A stretch of 64,000 nucleotides of DNA from Chitinophagaceae bacterium. GTDB lineage: Bacteria > Bacteroidota > Bacteroidia > Chitinophagales > Chitinophagaceae. Shown in pieces: positions 6,641 to 16,905 of the stretch. The notes beneath the pieces are model-generated. The model saw nothing but the letters and a program-made list of their open reading frames with translations, made no database searches and had not been told where the DNA came from. The stretch lies in assembly GCA_023957125.1 (NCBI GenBank), contig JAMLHL010000010.1, positions 85,939 through 149,938 of the forward strand, read 5' to 3'. Each line of letters opens with the position of its first letter. The first letter of the stretch is position 1. A program made the position numbers and the translations under genes.

Positions 6641-9328
6641 ATGAAGCGAAGAAATTTCATTAAAAAAAGCGGGCTTGCTACAGGGAGCCTGCTTTTTTCT
6701 ACCCGTGTATTGTTCTCAAAAACGGAGATACCCGGCTACCCCGTACATAATATCCCGGTGGATAAGGGACTTGACCCGGCATGGATCAGGTCGTTGTATC
6801 AAAGGGGAGCCGCAACCACATATCTCAAATCAAAAAATGAATTGAAGTATATCGGCATGCCCGCAGGCGGTCTGCATGCGGGTACGGTTTACCTTGGCGG
6901 CGACGGGCGCTTATGGCTCTGGGGTATTTATAACGATGAAAGAGAAGGCATTGATCCTAAAACCATTTTATGGAATGACGGAACAAAAGAAGTGAAAGTC
7001 CGCAGCCGCGATGGCGCAAGCTATGTAGAGCCTGCGCTGGCCGATAATAAAAGGGTGCTGGAGCAGGGCTTTGCAGTCAAAATAGAATATGAGGGAAAAA
7101 CCATTATCAAAATATTAGACGAAAACGGCTTTGAGGAAATAAAATTCGAAGCGGCTTACCCGGTTGCTACCGTGCGTTATATAGATGAAGCGCTCCCTGT
7201 AAATATTGCATTGAAAGCAGGAGCCATATTCATTCCCCTCGATGCGGATAATTCGGCTTTGCCTGCTACCGTATTTTCTATCAGCATAGAAAACAAAACC
7301 AATAAAAGCATCAATGCTGACATTATCGGCTGGTTGGAAAACGGGGCTAATAAATTAACTGCATCTGATAACGATGGTGTAAAAAGAAATACTGCTATCG
7401 TTCAGGAAAACCATTCCGGCATATTAGGTGCTTTTGATGCCACAAATCCGGAGGCTGCTTTACAGCGTGATGCCGGTACTACCTGTATCACGTTTATCGG
7501 AAAAGGAGCAACCCTTAATACAAATGCGCAACCATACCCGGTAGATGTTGATTTCTTTCGTCAAAAGAAAGATGAAGCGAGTACAATAAGCGCCGGTAAA
7601 AAATTGACCGGCAGCATTGGTATTTCGCAGCACATCGAACCGGGTAATACGATTGAATCAAACTATATCATAAGCTGGCATTTTGATCATCCTCTGTCTA
7701 AGAGGCTGGATAAGCTTCCCGAAACAAAAGGCAGCTATTATTATGGTAAACGTTTTAACGACGCCTATGAGGTGGGGGCATATATCGCACAGAATTTTAA
7801 CCGGTTGTACACTCAAACTTTATTGTGGCAGGAAACATATTATGATTCCACACTGCCCTTCTGGTTCCTGGAGAGAACATTGCTGAACATCGGTACACTT
7901 GCCACCGCAAATACCTATCGTTTTGCCAACGATCGTTTCTGGGGCTGGGAAGGGGTAAACGCCTGCGAAGGCACCTGCACGCATGTATGGCAGTATGCAC
8001 AGGCTATGGGCAGGATTTTCCCATCGCTTGAAAGAGACGCGCGGCAAAGGACAGACCTTGGTATTGCTATGCAGGAAAATGGCGGTATAATATTTCGTGC
8101 TGAATATGAAACACGGCCCGCTATTGACGGACAGGCAGGCACTATACTGCGTATTTACCGGGAGCACCAGATGAGCAATGATGATAGATTCCTGCGTAGT
8201 AACTGGAGTAATATCAAAAAAGCGGTATCCTTTATGCTGGCGCAGGATAAAAATGGCGATGGCATGACGGATACGCCCATGGAAAATACACTTGATGCAG
8301 TATGGGAAGGAGAGATCGCATGGATAGTTGGCTTGTGCATTGCTGCGGCAAAGGCAGCCCAGTTGATGGCAGAGGAGATGCACGATGACGCATTTGCAAA
8401 AACCTGTAGGCAGTATGTTGAAAAAGGCAGCAGGAACATGGCTGAAAAATTATTTAACGGGGAATATTTTATTCATCGTCCGGATGCAGTGCAGGGAAGA
8501 AAAAGATTAGGCTCCTACAACACCTGTCATATAGACCAGGTGTACGGGCAAAGCTGGGCATGGCAGGTGGGGCTTGGAAGATTATGGGATAAAGAAAAGA
8601 CCCTGTCGGCGCTGCGCTCGTTGTGGAAATACAATTTCGCACCCGATGTCGGTCCTTACATTAAAACGCATACCGGCGGAAGACCTTATGCATTGCCCGG
8701 CGAAGCGGGTTTGATCATGAATACTAACCCGCACAATGAACCCAAACCTTATGGTGATAATGTTACATGGCAGTTGGGTTATTTTCATGAGTGCATGACA
8801 GGGTTTGAGCACCAGGTTGCCAGCCACATGATGGCGGAAGGAATGACAGATGAAGCATTGGTGATAACAAGAGCAATACACGACCGCTATCATGCTGCCA
8901 AAAGAAATCCCTATAATGAAATTGAGTGCAGCGATCATTATGCCCGTGCCATGGCAAGCTATGGAACATTCATAACAGCCTGTGGTTTTGAGTATCACGG
9001 ACCAAAGGGGTTTCTGGGGTTTTCTCCGGGATGGGATAAGGAAGATTTTAAATCAGCTTTTACAGCAGCAGAAGGCTGGGGTGCTTATTGCCAGAGCAAA
9101 ATGGATGGCCGGCAACAACATGCTATCCGGCTTAAATATGGCTCCCTGTTGTTGAGAACGCTTTCCTTTGAAAATCTGCTACAGAAAAAAATAAAAGCGA
9201 TTTCAGTCACATTGAATGGACAGGCGATTCATGCAAATTACAAAAACGAGGGAGAGCGTATCCTAATCAGCTTCCCCAATAAGGTTTTGATAAACGCCCC
9301 TGAGGAAATGTTCATCAGGTTGGGTTGA
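6641..9328 (+). CDS. GH116-family glycoside hydrolase
   Basis: An 895-residue exported enzyme. The N-terminus KRRNFIKKSGLATGSLLF looks like a Tat-type signal. The N-terminal beta domain (from about GMPAGGLHAGTVYLGGDGRLWLWG) is followed by an (alpha/alpha)6 catalytic domain. The likely nucleophile is E443 in NACEGTCTHVW and the acid/base D552 in ENTLDAVW, both placed as in characterised GH116 enzymes. Family members act on beta-glucosides, beta-xylosides or glucosylceramide; which one applies cannot be decided here. It follows the SusC/SusD scar on the same strand and is probably the surviving enzyme of that locus. Confidence 0.85.
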   Translation: MKRRNFIKKSGLATGSLLFSTRVLFSKTEIPGYPVHNIPVDKGLDPAWIRSLYQRGAATTYLKSKNELKYIGMPAGGLHAGTVYLGGDGRLWLWGIYNDEREGIDPKTILWNDGTKEVKVRSRDGASYVEPALADNKRVLEQGFAVKIEYEGKTIIKILDENGFEEIKFEAAYPVATVRYIDEALPVNIALKAGAIFIPLDADNSALPATVFSISIENKTNKSINADIIGWLENGANKLTASDNDGVKRNTAIVQENHSGILGAFDATNPEAALQRDAGTTCITFIGKGATLNTNAQPYPVDVDFFRQKKDEASTISAGKKLTGSIGISQHIEPGNTIESNYIISWHFDHPLSKRLDKLPETKGSYYYGKRFNDAYEVGAYIAQNFNRLYTQTLLWQETYYDSTLPFWFLERTLLNIGTLATANTYRFANDRFWGWEGVNACEGTCTHVWQYAQAMGRIFPSLERDARQRTDLGIAMQENGGIIFRAEYETRPAIDGQAGTILRIYREHQMSNDDRFLRSNWSNIKKAVSFMLAQDKNGDGMTDTPMENTLDAVWEGEIAWIVGLCIAAAKAAQLMAEEMHDDAFAKTCRQYVEKGSRNMAEKLFNGEYFIHRPDAVQGRKRLGSYNTCHIDQVYGQSWAWQVGLGRLWDKEKTLSALRSLWKYNFAPDVGPYIKTHTGGRPYALPGEAGLIMNTNPHNEPKPYGDNVTWQLGYFHECMTGFEHQVASHMMAEGMTDEALVITRAIHDRYHAAKRNPYNEIECSDHYARAMASYGTFITACGFEYHGPKGFLGFSPGWDKEDFKSAFTAAEGWGAYCQSKMDGRQQHAIRLKYGSLLLRTLSFENLLQKKIKAISVTLNGQAIHANYKNEGERILISFPNKVLINAPEEMFIRLG

Positions 9329-9391
9329 TTACCGCAATTAGGGTCTTTCCCCGTAATGCCAATAAGCTGACGTTGAGCGTGGCCAAGCCCC

Positions 9392-10258
9392 TCACGCCTG
9401 TTCCACCTCAAACAAATGGTTGGGATACCGAAGGGGATCCTGGTTGAGCAGGTCGCACAGCACCTGGTACAGGTCGGGGTAATGCAGGTGCAGCCTGTCG
9501 GGGCTTTTGAAATAAATTTCTATGGTTTCCGCCCAGAATTCCTGGAAGTCTTTGATAGCATATTCGGAATACAGTCCGATGGTAAGGATCTTTTCTACAT
9601 TATAGATCTTGTCGCCGATAGAGTTGAATTTCCGGAAGGAGTCTTTGAAAGTTTTATCAACACTCAATTCGGTCTCAAAATTCTGGTAATACAGAGCATG
9701 GGCCATTTCGTGCAGTCCTACGTTCTGCAGATCGTATTTATTTTTGTAACCCTCTAAAAATTGCTTCCAGGCAATATTGATCGTATTGCCCGTTACATTG
9801 CCGATGAGGATCCGGAAAGGCTCCAATCCAACAAAAGCTTCGGGAAAAACCTGGATAATGTTGAAATGAGAAAGCAGGTATTTTTTCAAACCGAAGGTCA
9901 ACTGGATAGCCGCTGCGCTGATGAGGATCGGCATTTCACGGTATCCTTTTTTGTCGTGGATAACAAATATTTTGGTGTTGATAAATCTTTTTAAGCGGCT
10001 CAAAAATTTCTCCTGGTCAATATCAAGCAGGCGATTGTAATAAGGAAAATGACGTGTTAAAACGGCGTGCAATACATGGTCTGAAAACTCAAGCTCATTG
10101 CCGTTATAAACCAGGGGACATTTGATGGGCGTTTCGTCCTGCGAAACTTTATCATGCCCCTGCTGATCGGTGGAATCGGTGAGCGCATACCTCGAATTGG
10201 GTATTAATTTCCAAATTGCAATTACCACTAATATGATTAAAATTATCCAGATAACCAT
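9392..10258 (-). CDS. M90-type zinc peptidase (MtfA-like)
   Basis: A 288-residue protein with one N-terminal membrane span (VIWIILIILVVIAIWKL) and a zinc-peptidase domain. The zinc site is HEMAH at residues 183-187 in NVGLHEMAHALYYQ, with a downstream EFWAETIE glutamate as likely third ligand; this layout fits peptidase family M90. In Enterobacteria MtfA acts on the Mlc/PTS regulator, but that partner is not expected in this lineage, so the substrate is unknown. It sits 27 bases downstream of the DUF2130 gene and may share its transcript. Confidence 0.85.
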   Translation of the reverse strand: MVIWIILIILVVIAIWKLIPNSRYALTDSTDQQGHDKVSQDETPIKCPLVYNGNELEFSDHVLHAVLTRHFPYYNRLLDIDQEKFLSRLKRFINTKIFVIHDKKGYREMPILISAAAIQLTFGLKKYLLSHFNIIQVFPEAFVGLEPFRILIGNVTGNTINIAWKQFLEGYKNKYDLQNVGLHEMAHALYYQNFETELSVDKTFKDSFRKFNSIGDKIYNVEKILTIGLYSEYAIKDFQEFWAETIEIYFKSPDRLHLHYPDLYQVLCDLLNQDPLRYPNHLFEVEQA

Positions 10259-10285
10259 TCCGTCTTCTTGGTAGCCTATAACGTT

Positions 10286-11563
10286 TTAGCTATCCAATAA
10301 ATTATCTTCCCTCCCGTCTTCCAGCAAATTAAGGTCTATGGAATCCTGCCCGGCAATGCCTTCAATGGATCCCCGCACATGGGAGGCATTGATTAACACC
10401 TTTTCCAGTTGCTTTTCTCTCGCTTTCCATAGTTTTTCCATGGCATCCCTCTCTTTCTGAATGGAAATACGCATAGATAAAAATCCTTCTCTGATGGCTT
10501 TCCACTGCTCTGCAAACTCCTGCCCGGTAAGATAATCGTACAATAAATGCATTTTATCGCCCTTGTTTTCCTGCGACCGGGAAGCATTATATACCCTGAT
10601 AATACTGTCCCGCATAATGTGTGCCAAAGCGTTTACTTCTGCGAAGCTGCAAATCCATACTCCCTGCTTTTCCCCAAAATGGGCCATATCTTTTGGCATA
10701 GCCTGGGTAACGATAACGGCTACCTCCGCTCCCCGGGCCCGCATCTCGGCTTTCAGCTTCTCAATCCAGTCGTTGGAAAAATGCTGCGCTCTTTTGCTTT
10801 CGTAGATAATTTTTCCACACTCCTGGCCAAACTGGTTCCGGATAGTTTGAATACAATCGGCTCCTCTTACCCCTTTAGCTACTTCTTCAACCAGGTCAAA
10901 AGGAAAGCTGTTCCGCAGCAACTCTTCCAACAACAGTTCCTGCACCTCGCCCTGCATCTGCATCGAGCCCTGCTCGGCTTTACGTTTCATCTCATCCACC
11001 AACCTTTTCTGGCCTTCCAGTTGCAGCTCCAGTTCCTTCATTTTCATCTGGTATTCGGTTTCTTTGGCGGTAATGCGCTGTTCTTCTAATTTTCGTACAT
11101 CTTCCGTTATTTTTTTCCGTTCGGCCAGTAATTCCTGTTGTACCCTGATCTCCATCTCCTGCTCTCTATTTTTTAACGTCTGTTCTTTTTTCAGAAATTC
11201 CAGTTCCTTTTCACGGGCCTGTTTTAGTTTGATTTCATTGTCGTGGTTGGATTGTTGTAAAAGTTGAAGCCGGTTTTCGAAATCGGATTGTATGCTTTTC
11301 CGGAGGTCTTCTTCGAGCGATTTCTGCAGTTTTAACTTTTCATCGGTTAATTTATTGATATAATCCGTGTCTTTTTGTTGCAGTTGTTGTTGCAGCAATT
11401 GCTCTTTCCGGAGGAACTCCTCCTGTGCTTTTTTGTGTTCGCCCTCCTTCTGCTTCAGGTATTCCGTCATCTTTTCCCGCAATTCCTTCTTATAGTCTTC
11501 CGCTACCGCATCTTCCATCTGGAAGGGGGTGCCGCATTGCGGACATTTTATTTCTGTTGACAT
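10286..11563 (-). CDS. DUF2130 coiled-coil protein
   Basis: A cytoplasmic protein of about 425 residues. It starts with a half zinc ribbon (STEIKCPQCGTPF), continues with a long charged coiled coil (about residues 30-210, rich in K, E and Q), and ends in the DUF2130 domain (from about LLLEELLRNSFPFD to the C-terminus). ATG at 11563 is chosen; the frame extends to a TTG at 11581, but MSTEIKCPQC is the natural start. The function is not known. The C-terminal domain has been compared to nuclease-like folds; no catalytic claim is made here. Confidence 0.85.
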   Translation of the reverse strand: MSTEIKCPQCGTPFQMEDAVAEDYKKELREKMTEYLKQKEGEHKKAQEEFLRKEQLLQQQLQQKDTDYINKLTDEKLKLQKSLEEDLRKSIQSDFENRLQLLQQSNHDNEIKLKQAREKELEFLKKEQTLKNREQEMEIRVQQELLAERKKITEDVRKLEEQRITAKETEYQMKMKELELQLEGQKRLVDEMKRKAEQGSMQMQGEVQELLLEELLRNSFPFDLVEEVAKGVRGADCIQTIRNQFGQECGKIIYESKRAQHFSNDWIEKLKAEMRARGAEVAVIVTQAMPKDMAHFGEKQGVWICSFAEVNALAHIMRDSIIRVYNASRSQENKGDKMHLLYDYLTGQEFAEQWKAIREGFLSMRISIQKERDAMEKLWKAREKQLEKVLINASHVRGSIEGIAGQDSIDLNLLEDGREDNLLDS

Positions 11564-11606
11564 AGATTTAAATTTACGCAAGGTTACAAAACCCCCGAAA
11601 TTACGG

Positions 11607-13046
11607 CTATTTTTCTACCAGTTGATCCGGTATCCGGTAGGCTGCAATATCGCTGATCAGCGCGTTGCCTTTGGTATCTTCAATAACAATGTCCAGCGAA
11701 GTAACGGGCGTGGCTTCAAAGGTGAGCAGCCGTTTATGCCCCATGGTGGTAGCTTCGATGGTTTTTACCACGGCATCACCGTTCTTCAACAAGCATTTAA
11801 ATTGTTTGATGCTTTGCCCTAACGGGATATATTCCTTCAGCAAAATGCAATTGATGGTTTCTTCCTTAGCTGGCGTAACCGTAATGAGGTTTTTATCGCC
11901 GCCGGTGTTGATGAATTGTTTATCAAAACCATTACTGAAGTTTTCTTCAACTGATTCGCCCGCCTTATCGGTATAACGGAGACGGATATTTTTAAAAAGA
12001 TTGTCAGCAAAACTTTCGTCACGGTATTTTTTGAATCCCACAAGGGCAGCCGAATCGTTGGTGTGTATCAGCCCTCTTCTGTCGGGGGGTACGTTTAGCA
12101 AAAAAGAAGAGCCGCGGCCAACGGATTTCAGGTAGAGATCAAATAATTGTTCGGCAGTTTTTACTTGCCCGTCTTCTTCCGGGTGATAGAACCATCCCGG
12201 GCGGATGCTCACATCACATTCAGCCGGGATCCAGTTTTTGCCGTTCACGTTTCCCTGGTTCAACGTATCGGATGGCGGTCCTCCCGCTCCCCTGGTAAAC
12301 CCGGCGGTATCCAACAGGTTCCAGTTGGTTATGCCGGCTATTCCTCTTTCGTTGCCCACCCAGCGGATATCGGGCCCGATATCGCTGAAGACCACCGCAT
12401 CAGGCGCTAATTCCCGGATCACTTTTTCGAACCGGTGAAAATCGTATGCCTGTTTTTTGCCGTTGGGGCCTTCTCCGTTGGCGCCATCCCACCAGAATTC
12501 AAACAAAGGACCATATTGGGTTACCACTTCCGTCATGGTGTTGACATATACATCGTTATAGGCCGGGGTACCGTATTCGGGATGGTTCCGGTCCCAGGGC
12601 GAAAGATAAATACCAAAAAGGAGTCCATTGGCCTTGCAGGCTTCGGACAGGGCTTTCACCACGTCGCCTTTACCGTTTTCCCATTTGCTTTCGCGAACGG
12701 TATGGGTGGAATATTTGCTTGGCCACAAACAAAAACCATCGTGATGTTTGGCAGTGAGAATAATGCCTTTGGCGCCCGATTGTTTGGCAATAGCCGCCCA
12801 TTGGTTGCAATCCAGGGCGGTAGGGTTAAACGCATCGGCCGGTTCGTCGCCCAATCCCCATTCTTTGTTAGTAAAGGTATTGGGACCGAAATGAATGAAC
12901 CAGTAGAACTCCAGATCATGCCAGGCCAGTTGTTGGGCTGTGGGCACCGGCCCAATAGCTTCGGGCGCGGCTTCCTGTCTGGGCGCCGTATTACAGGATA
13001 TGCCAAAGAACACGCTTATCCACCCGATAAAAAAAATCTTTTTCAT
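11607..13046 (-). CDS. GH29 alpha-L-fucosidase, lipoprotein
   Basis: A 479-residue exported glycosidase. The ATG at 13046 gives a lipoprotein signal (KKIFFIGWISVFFGISC, lipid cysteine C18). The frame is open further upstream, but that part is the upstream gene read in another frame. Family GH29 is shown by WFIHFGPNTFTNKEWG, the TAKHHDGFCLWPSKYS segment that binds fucose, and the nucleophile D187 in FEFWWDGANGEG. A C-terminal beta domain follows. It overlaps the upstream DUF4091 gene by 4 bases (ATGA), so the two are translationally coupled. Probable role: release of terminal fucose from host or plant glycans at the cell surface. Confidence 0.92.
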   Translation of the reverse strand: MKKIFFIGWISVFFGISCNTAPRQEAAPEAIGPVPTAQQLAWHDLEFYWFIHFGPNTFTNKEWGLGDEPADAFNPTALDCNQWAAIAKQSGAKGIILTAKHHDGFCLWPSKYSTHTVRESKWENGKGDVVKALSEACKANGLLFGIYLSPWDRNHPEYGTPAYNDVYVNTMTEVVTQYGPLFEFWWDGANGEGPNGKKQAYDFHRFEKVIRELAPDAVVFSDIGPDIRWVGNERGIAGITNWNLLDTAGFTRGAGGPPSDTLNQGNVNGKNWIPAECDVSIRPGWFYHPEEDGQVKTAEQLFDLYLKSVGRGSSFLLNVPPDRRGLIHTNDSAALVGFKKYRDESFADNLFKNIRLRYTDKAGESVEENFSNGFDKQFINTGGDKNLITVTPAKEETINCILLKEYIPLGQSIKQFKCLLKNGDAVVKTIEATTMGHKRLLTFEATPVTSLDIVIEDTKGNALISDIAAYRIPDQLVEK

Positions 13047-14800
13047 AAATGTGTATTCAGGATTTTCTTTGCCTGCAGTATCATTGCCTCTGCCGGAATG
13101 GTTTTCAGTTTTTCTATGGAAAAAGTCTGCAATGTGTTGTTCAATCTCTCCAGGGATTTTGTATCTCCTCTTCGGGTGTATTCTTTTTGAAGCCACTTAA
13201 TCTTTTCATAGTCCTGGATACCTTCAATCAGTTTTTCAAACCGAACCGAACTGCGCGGGCCGGGATAAACCTGGTAAGTGTCTCCGGCGGGCCAACTGCG
13301 GAAGCGGGAATCCTGCAGCGGGTTGGCTACCCAACTGTTGTAAGCCCAACGCAGGTACCCGGTGAAGCCTTTGGCGGCAGCATACCAACCCAGCCATACA
13401 TGCTCGGCAGGAGGGGAGAAGGTAAAGCCGTTGGGATAATTTTCCGTACAGCAGGTATAGAAAGTGCTGGGTTTTCCCTGGGCGATCCGTTCTTTCAAAA
13501 CGGCTTCATCAAACCGCAGGGAAGAAGCCAGGCAATAATCAAAAATATCTTTTTCTATCTCCGGGTGATAATTACCCGCGAGCGCGATCTTCCATCCCGG
13601 GTCAATACTTTTCAGCAAACCGATCACTATCTGCATATCCTTCATGGGTCGCTCATCCATGGCAATGGTAGTGATGTCAAACCATCCCTTGTTTTTCAGG
13701 TGCCGCGTGAAATCCTTCAGCATGCCGGTCCAGTGCGCATTATATTCCGGTGAGCCAATAGGCGCCCGGAGGGTAGTGTCTTTCCCGGCGGCTTCATCGT
13801 AGTATCGGAACGATAGCGCCCAGGGCACCATGGTATAGCAATTGATCCGTTTCCTGATGCCGCAACTCATCACGAAAGACACGTATTTGTCGAACAAACT
13901 GTAATCATAACTCCACGAACCATCCGGGTGTTTGATCCATTTGATCAGCCCGGGAAAGTCGTCATAGGTTTGGTGTCCCCAGGGTTCGTCCATTATACTG
14001 GCGGTGATATTTTTCTGGCCCGCGTCTGCCAGCATTTTATAATAGGGTTTCATCAGTTCAAAATGACGATCACTCCAAAGCGGCACATCATGCACCCGTG
14101 CTATTGCTGCAGGGTGCTGCCAGAGGTCGAGATCGTAACTCCATTGATCAGGAGCAGGCAAAACCCGATCCGTAACCTTCACGGTATAATATAAAGTGTA
14201 GGCTTTATCCGCTTTGATCGTCAAACTCCCCCTGTAATTTCCTGCCGGAGCTTCCTGTGGGATATGAATACTCAGCCATATGGGTTGCACCGTATTGGCA
14301 GCAACAGCGATGGCGGGGACGATATCAATAATATCCGCCACTAAGGAAGAATCAAAATCGGCTGGCTTGCGATAACCGCATCCCTCCGCAAACTCGTCCG
14401 TTATGAGGTAACGGATAAATCCTGCTTTTATATTTGCCGGAGGAATAGTTTGTTGCTTAGCATTTTCAAGTTTTCCCGTTTCAATGGTCAGTGTTTCAAT
14501 CGGGGTGGTCGTCCAAACCAATACCTGGGTATGCACTTTTTCTCCTTTCCAGGCAGTGGTCTGCCATGTTTTTTGTGTAGAAATCCCCGGCGCTTTTTCT
14601 TTAACGAAACGGGTATTACTGCCCGCAAAGCTCACATTTACCGGTTGCCGGAGTGTTTGCCAGCCGGCATCGGAAGGAGGTGCGGGTTGTAATACGGCCT
14701 CTGTAAAATAACGATGGCCTTCGGCGCTGTAACTTTGGTCCTGAGCGGGTAGCATCAGCACATACATCAAAAAAGAACAAATCAGGGAAAAGCGCTTCAT
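13043..14800 (-). CDS. DUF4091/GH123-like glycoside hydrolase
   Basis: A 585-residue exported protein with a signal peptide (FSLICSFLMYVLMLPAQ), an N-terminal beta-sandwich domain to about residue 210, a TIM-barrel-like domain, and a C-terminal DUF4091 region (VWLGWYAAAKGFTGYLRWAYNSW to YPGPRSSVRFEKLIEGIQDYE). The acidic pair in TIAMDERPMKD fits the Asp-Glu pair that GH123 beta-N-acetylgalactosaminidases use in substrate-assisted catalysis. Specificity is inferred, not shown. It is the first gene of a two-gene operon with the fucosidase and is divergent from the LacI regulator, whose site probably lies in the shared 115-base gap. Confidence 0.8.
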   Translation of the reverse strand: MKRFSLICSFLMYVLMLPAQDQSYSAEGHRYFTEAVLQPAPPSDAGWQTLRQPVNVSFAGSNTRFVKEKAPGISTQKTWQTTAWKGEKVHTQVLVWTTTPIETLTIETGKLENAKQQTIPPANIKAGFIRYLITDEFAEGCGYRKPADFDSSLVADIIDIVPAIAVAANTVQPIWLSIHIPQEAPAGNYRGSLTIKADKAYTLYYTVKVTDRVLPAPDQWSYDLDLWQHPAAIARVHDVPLWSDRHFELMKPYYKMLADAGQKNITASIMDEPWGHQTYDDFPGLIKWIKHPDGSWSYDYSLFDKYVSFVMSCGIRKRINCYTMVPWALSFRYYDEAAGKDTTLRAPIGSPEYNAHWTGMLKDFTRHLKNKGWFDITTIAMDERPMKDMQIVIGLLKSIDPGWKIALAGNYHPEIEKDIFDYCLASSLRFDEAVLKERIAQGKPSTFYTCCTENYPNGFTFSPPAEHVWLGWYAAAKGFTGYLRWAYNSWVANPLQDSRFRSWPAGDTYQVYPGPRSSVRFEKLIEGIQDYEKIKWLQKEYTRRGDTKSLERLNNTLQTFSIEKLKTIPAEAMILQAKKILNTHL

Positions 14801-14855
14801 GATTTAAGATTTGGGTTGGGTTAAAACTACGGGAATTAAAGGAAAAGAAAACAAT

Positions 14856-14865
14856 CAAACGGTTG
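14856..14865. promoter_or_regulatory. Candidate LacI-type operator
   Basis: CAAACGGTTG is a near-perfect palindrome around a central CG, the shape of LacI-family operators. It lies in the 115-base divergent region between the DUF4091 gene and the lacI-type gene. The same 10-mer occurs at 19718-19727, at the start of the haem-protein gene. Not tested. Confidence 0.4.
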
Positions 14866-14915
14866 CATGATTTGTTTTGATTCCCCAAATTATGCTGTTA
14901 TCTTAGATAATAATT

Positions 14916-15929
14916 ATGGAAAAGAAAGTACCTACCATAAAAGAGATCGCGAAAAAACTGAATATTTCCGTTTCTACCGTGTCGAGGGCTTTACACGATC
15001 ATCCCAGTATTGGATTGCGTACCAAAATGCAGGTACAAAAGCTTGCCGCTGAGATGCATTATGAGCCTAACCAGACGGCTATCCGTTTTAAGCAGGGAAA
15101 AACTTTTACGCTGGGACTTATCCTGCCTAACCTGCGGGAAGAATATTTCTCTTCGGTCATCAGCGGGATAGAGGATATAGCTTTTAAAAACAATTACAAT
15201 GTGCTGATCGGGCAGTCGCATGATTCGCTCAGCCGGGAACAGAAAATAGTGGAGACGATGCGCAAGCACCGGGTGGACGGCGTACTGGTTTCCATCTCGA
15301 AGGAAACCACCGGAATTGACCATTTTAAGCAATTGGATAAATATAATATCCCGGTGGTCTATTTCGACCGGGTGCCCGATGTGCCCGGCATTCATTCGGT
15401 GTGGTGCAGTTTGTATAACAGTACGATAGAAGCCGTGGAGTTTTTGTTTAGCAATGGGCGGCGTAGTGTGGGATTTATCCAGGGTCCTTTATCCCTGAAT
15501 ATTAAGAACGAACGATTGGGAGGTTACCTGGAAGCGCACAGGAAAAACAATATCGCCGTTAACGAGGCGCTGATTGTAACCACCGATCTTTCCAAAGCAG
15601 CCACAGAAGAGTCCGCCGAAAAATTATTGTCTCTTATGGAACGCCCTTCTGCGATACTGGCTTTCAATGATCAGGTGGCCCTCGATACGATTCAATTGGC
15701 GAAAAAGAAAAACCTGAAAATCGGTAAAGATCTGTGTGTGGTCAGTTATGCCAATTGGCCCATCACCAGCTATCTCGATTCCCCGCCGTTGGCTTCGGTA
15801 GAGCAGTTTCCTTATGAGCAGGGAAGCCGGGCAGCAGAACTGTTGTTTAAACTGCTGGATGCAGGAACGTCGGCGGAGGCCATCCCGTTTGAGAACATCG
15901 TATTAGAAAGTAAACTGGTGGTGCATTGA
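14916..15929 (+). CDS. LacI-family transcriptional regulator
   Basis: A 337-residue repressor. The N-terminal helix-turn-helix is TIKEIAKKLNISVSTVSRAL (about residues 5-24), with the hinge region after HYEPNQTA, then a periplasmic-binding-protein-type sugar-sensing domain from about residue 60 (FTLGLILPNLREEYFSSVI). The effector is probably a sugar released by the divergent GH29/DUF4091 operon. Autoregulation through the shared intergenic region is likely by position. Confidence 0.92.
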   Translation: MEKKVPTIKEIAKKLNISVSTVSRALHDHPSIGLRTKMQVQKLAAEMHYEPNQTAIRFKQGKTFTLGLILPNLREEYFSSVISGIEDIAFKNNYNVLIGQSHDSLSREQKIVETMRKHRVDGVLVSISKETTGIDHFKQLDKYNIPVVYFDRVPDVPGIHSVWCSLYNSTIEAVEFLFSNGRRSVGFIQGPLSLNIKNERLGGYLEAHRKNNIAVNEALIVTTDLSKAATEESAEKLLSLMERPSAILAFNDQVALDTIQLAKKKNLKIGKDLCVVSYANWPITSYLDSPPLASVEQFPYEQGSRAAELLFKLLDAGTSAEAIPFENIVLESKLVVH

Positions 15930-15966
15930 GGGGAAAGAAGTTCTCGGTAATCCACACTAAAACCTG

Positions 15967-16719
15967 TCACGGGAGTTGATTCCCGTCCTCATTTTCCAGT
16001 TTTTTTAAAGCGCCGATCATTTGTTGCACTGCGCTGGTATTCAATTCAATGGATGGGAGGGTTTCATTCATGCCGGGGTTGAGGTATTCCATTGCTGAAG
16101 GAACAGTGATCCGTGCAGAAGCGTGAAATTCCGTTGCCCCGGTTTTTTGGGCTATTGAGGCGATATTGTCGGCCCGGATGCCTGAACCCGGCATAATAAT
16201 GATCCGGTCATCGGCCTGTTTGATCAATCGGGCAATGGTATCCCATCCTTCAGCAGCAGCAGGCTTTAGTCCGCTGGTAAGGATCCGTTGGCAACCGCAG
16301 CCGATTACATCTTCCAGCGCCTCAAACGGGTTGGCTGTCCGGTCAAACGCCCGGTGAAAGGTAACGCCCAAAGGATAGGCGGTTTCCACCAGGATGGCCG
16401 TACGTTTTTTATCAATGCTGCCATCGGCATTCAGTATTCCGATCACCACGCCATCGCAGCCTAATTCTTTACACAGAGCCACATCTCTTTTCATAACCTC
16501 AAAGGCCTCATCGGAATATAAAAAGTCTCCGCCCCTCGGGCGGATGATGGGGTAAAGTTGAAGCGTTGTTTTTTCTCTCGCGGTTTTAATGGTACCATAG
16601 CTTTGAGTTGTGCCGCCATCCGCAGGATTATCACATAGCTCTATACGCTGTGCGCCGGATTGTTGGGCAAGTAAAACAGACGCTATGTCGAAAGCAATTA
16701 CCTCAAGTGTATATTTCAT
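15967..16719 (-). CDS. cutC: CutC family protein
   Basis: A 250-residue TIM-barrel protein of the CutC family, recognised from LEVIAFDIASVLLAQQSGAQRIELCDNPADGGTTQSYG, RPRGGDFLYSDEAFEVMKRD and the FHASAR segment near the C-terminus. The family was named for copper handling in E. coli, but that role has been disputed. In Bacteroidota it is often found with glycan genes, and a role in carbohydrate metabolism is possible. It converges on the lacI-type gene and is divergent from the GH109-like gene. Confidence 0.88.
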   Translation of the reverse strand: MKYTLEVIAFDIASVLLAQQSGAQRIELCDNPADGGTTQSYGTIKTAREKTTLQLYPIIRPRGGDFLYSDEAFEVMKRDVALCKELGCDGVVIGILNADGSIDKKRTAILVETAYPLGVTFHRAFDRTANPFEALEDVIGCGCQRILTSGLKPAAAEGWDTIARLIKQADDRIIIMPGSGIRADNIASIAQKTGATEFHASARITVPSAMEYLNPGMNETLPSIELNTSAVQQMIGALKKLENEDGNQLP

Positions 16720-16905
16720 AAAATGATCGTGTTTTATGGGATTTTTTATCCTGGTATCATGTATTCTTCGCCCGAAAGATATCGAATCCCCGCGCTGAAA
16801 TGTAAAGTTATTATCTAAACCGCACCCTGAATTTCAGTCCCCCTTTTTTATTAACCAAAATTGGGGATATTCGTTTAAATATTTGATCATTTAATCAATT
16901 CCTTT

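Noticed and set aside
12435..13190. Long plus-strand open frame opposite the fucosidase
   Set aside because: A shadow of the GH29 gene; no domain or signal is recognisable and the opposite strand is clearly coding.
13047..13196. N-terminal extension of the fucosidase
   Set aside because: It lies inside the upstream DUF4091 gene in another frame; ATG 13046 gives a lipoprotein signal and an ATGA coupling.
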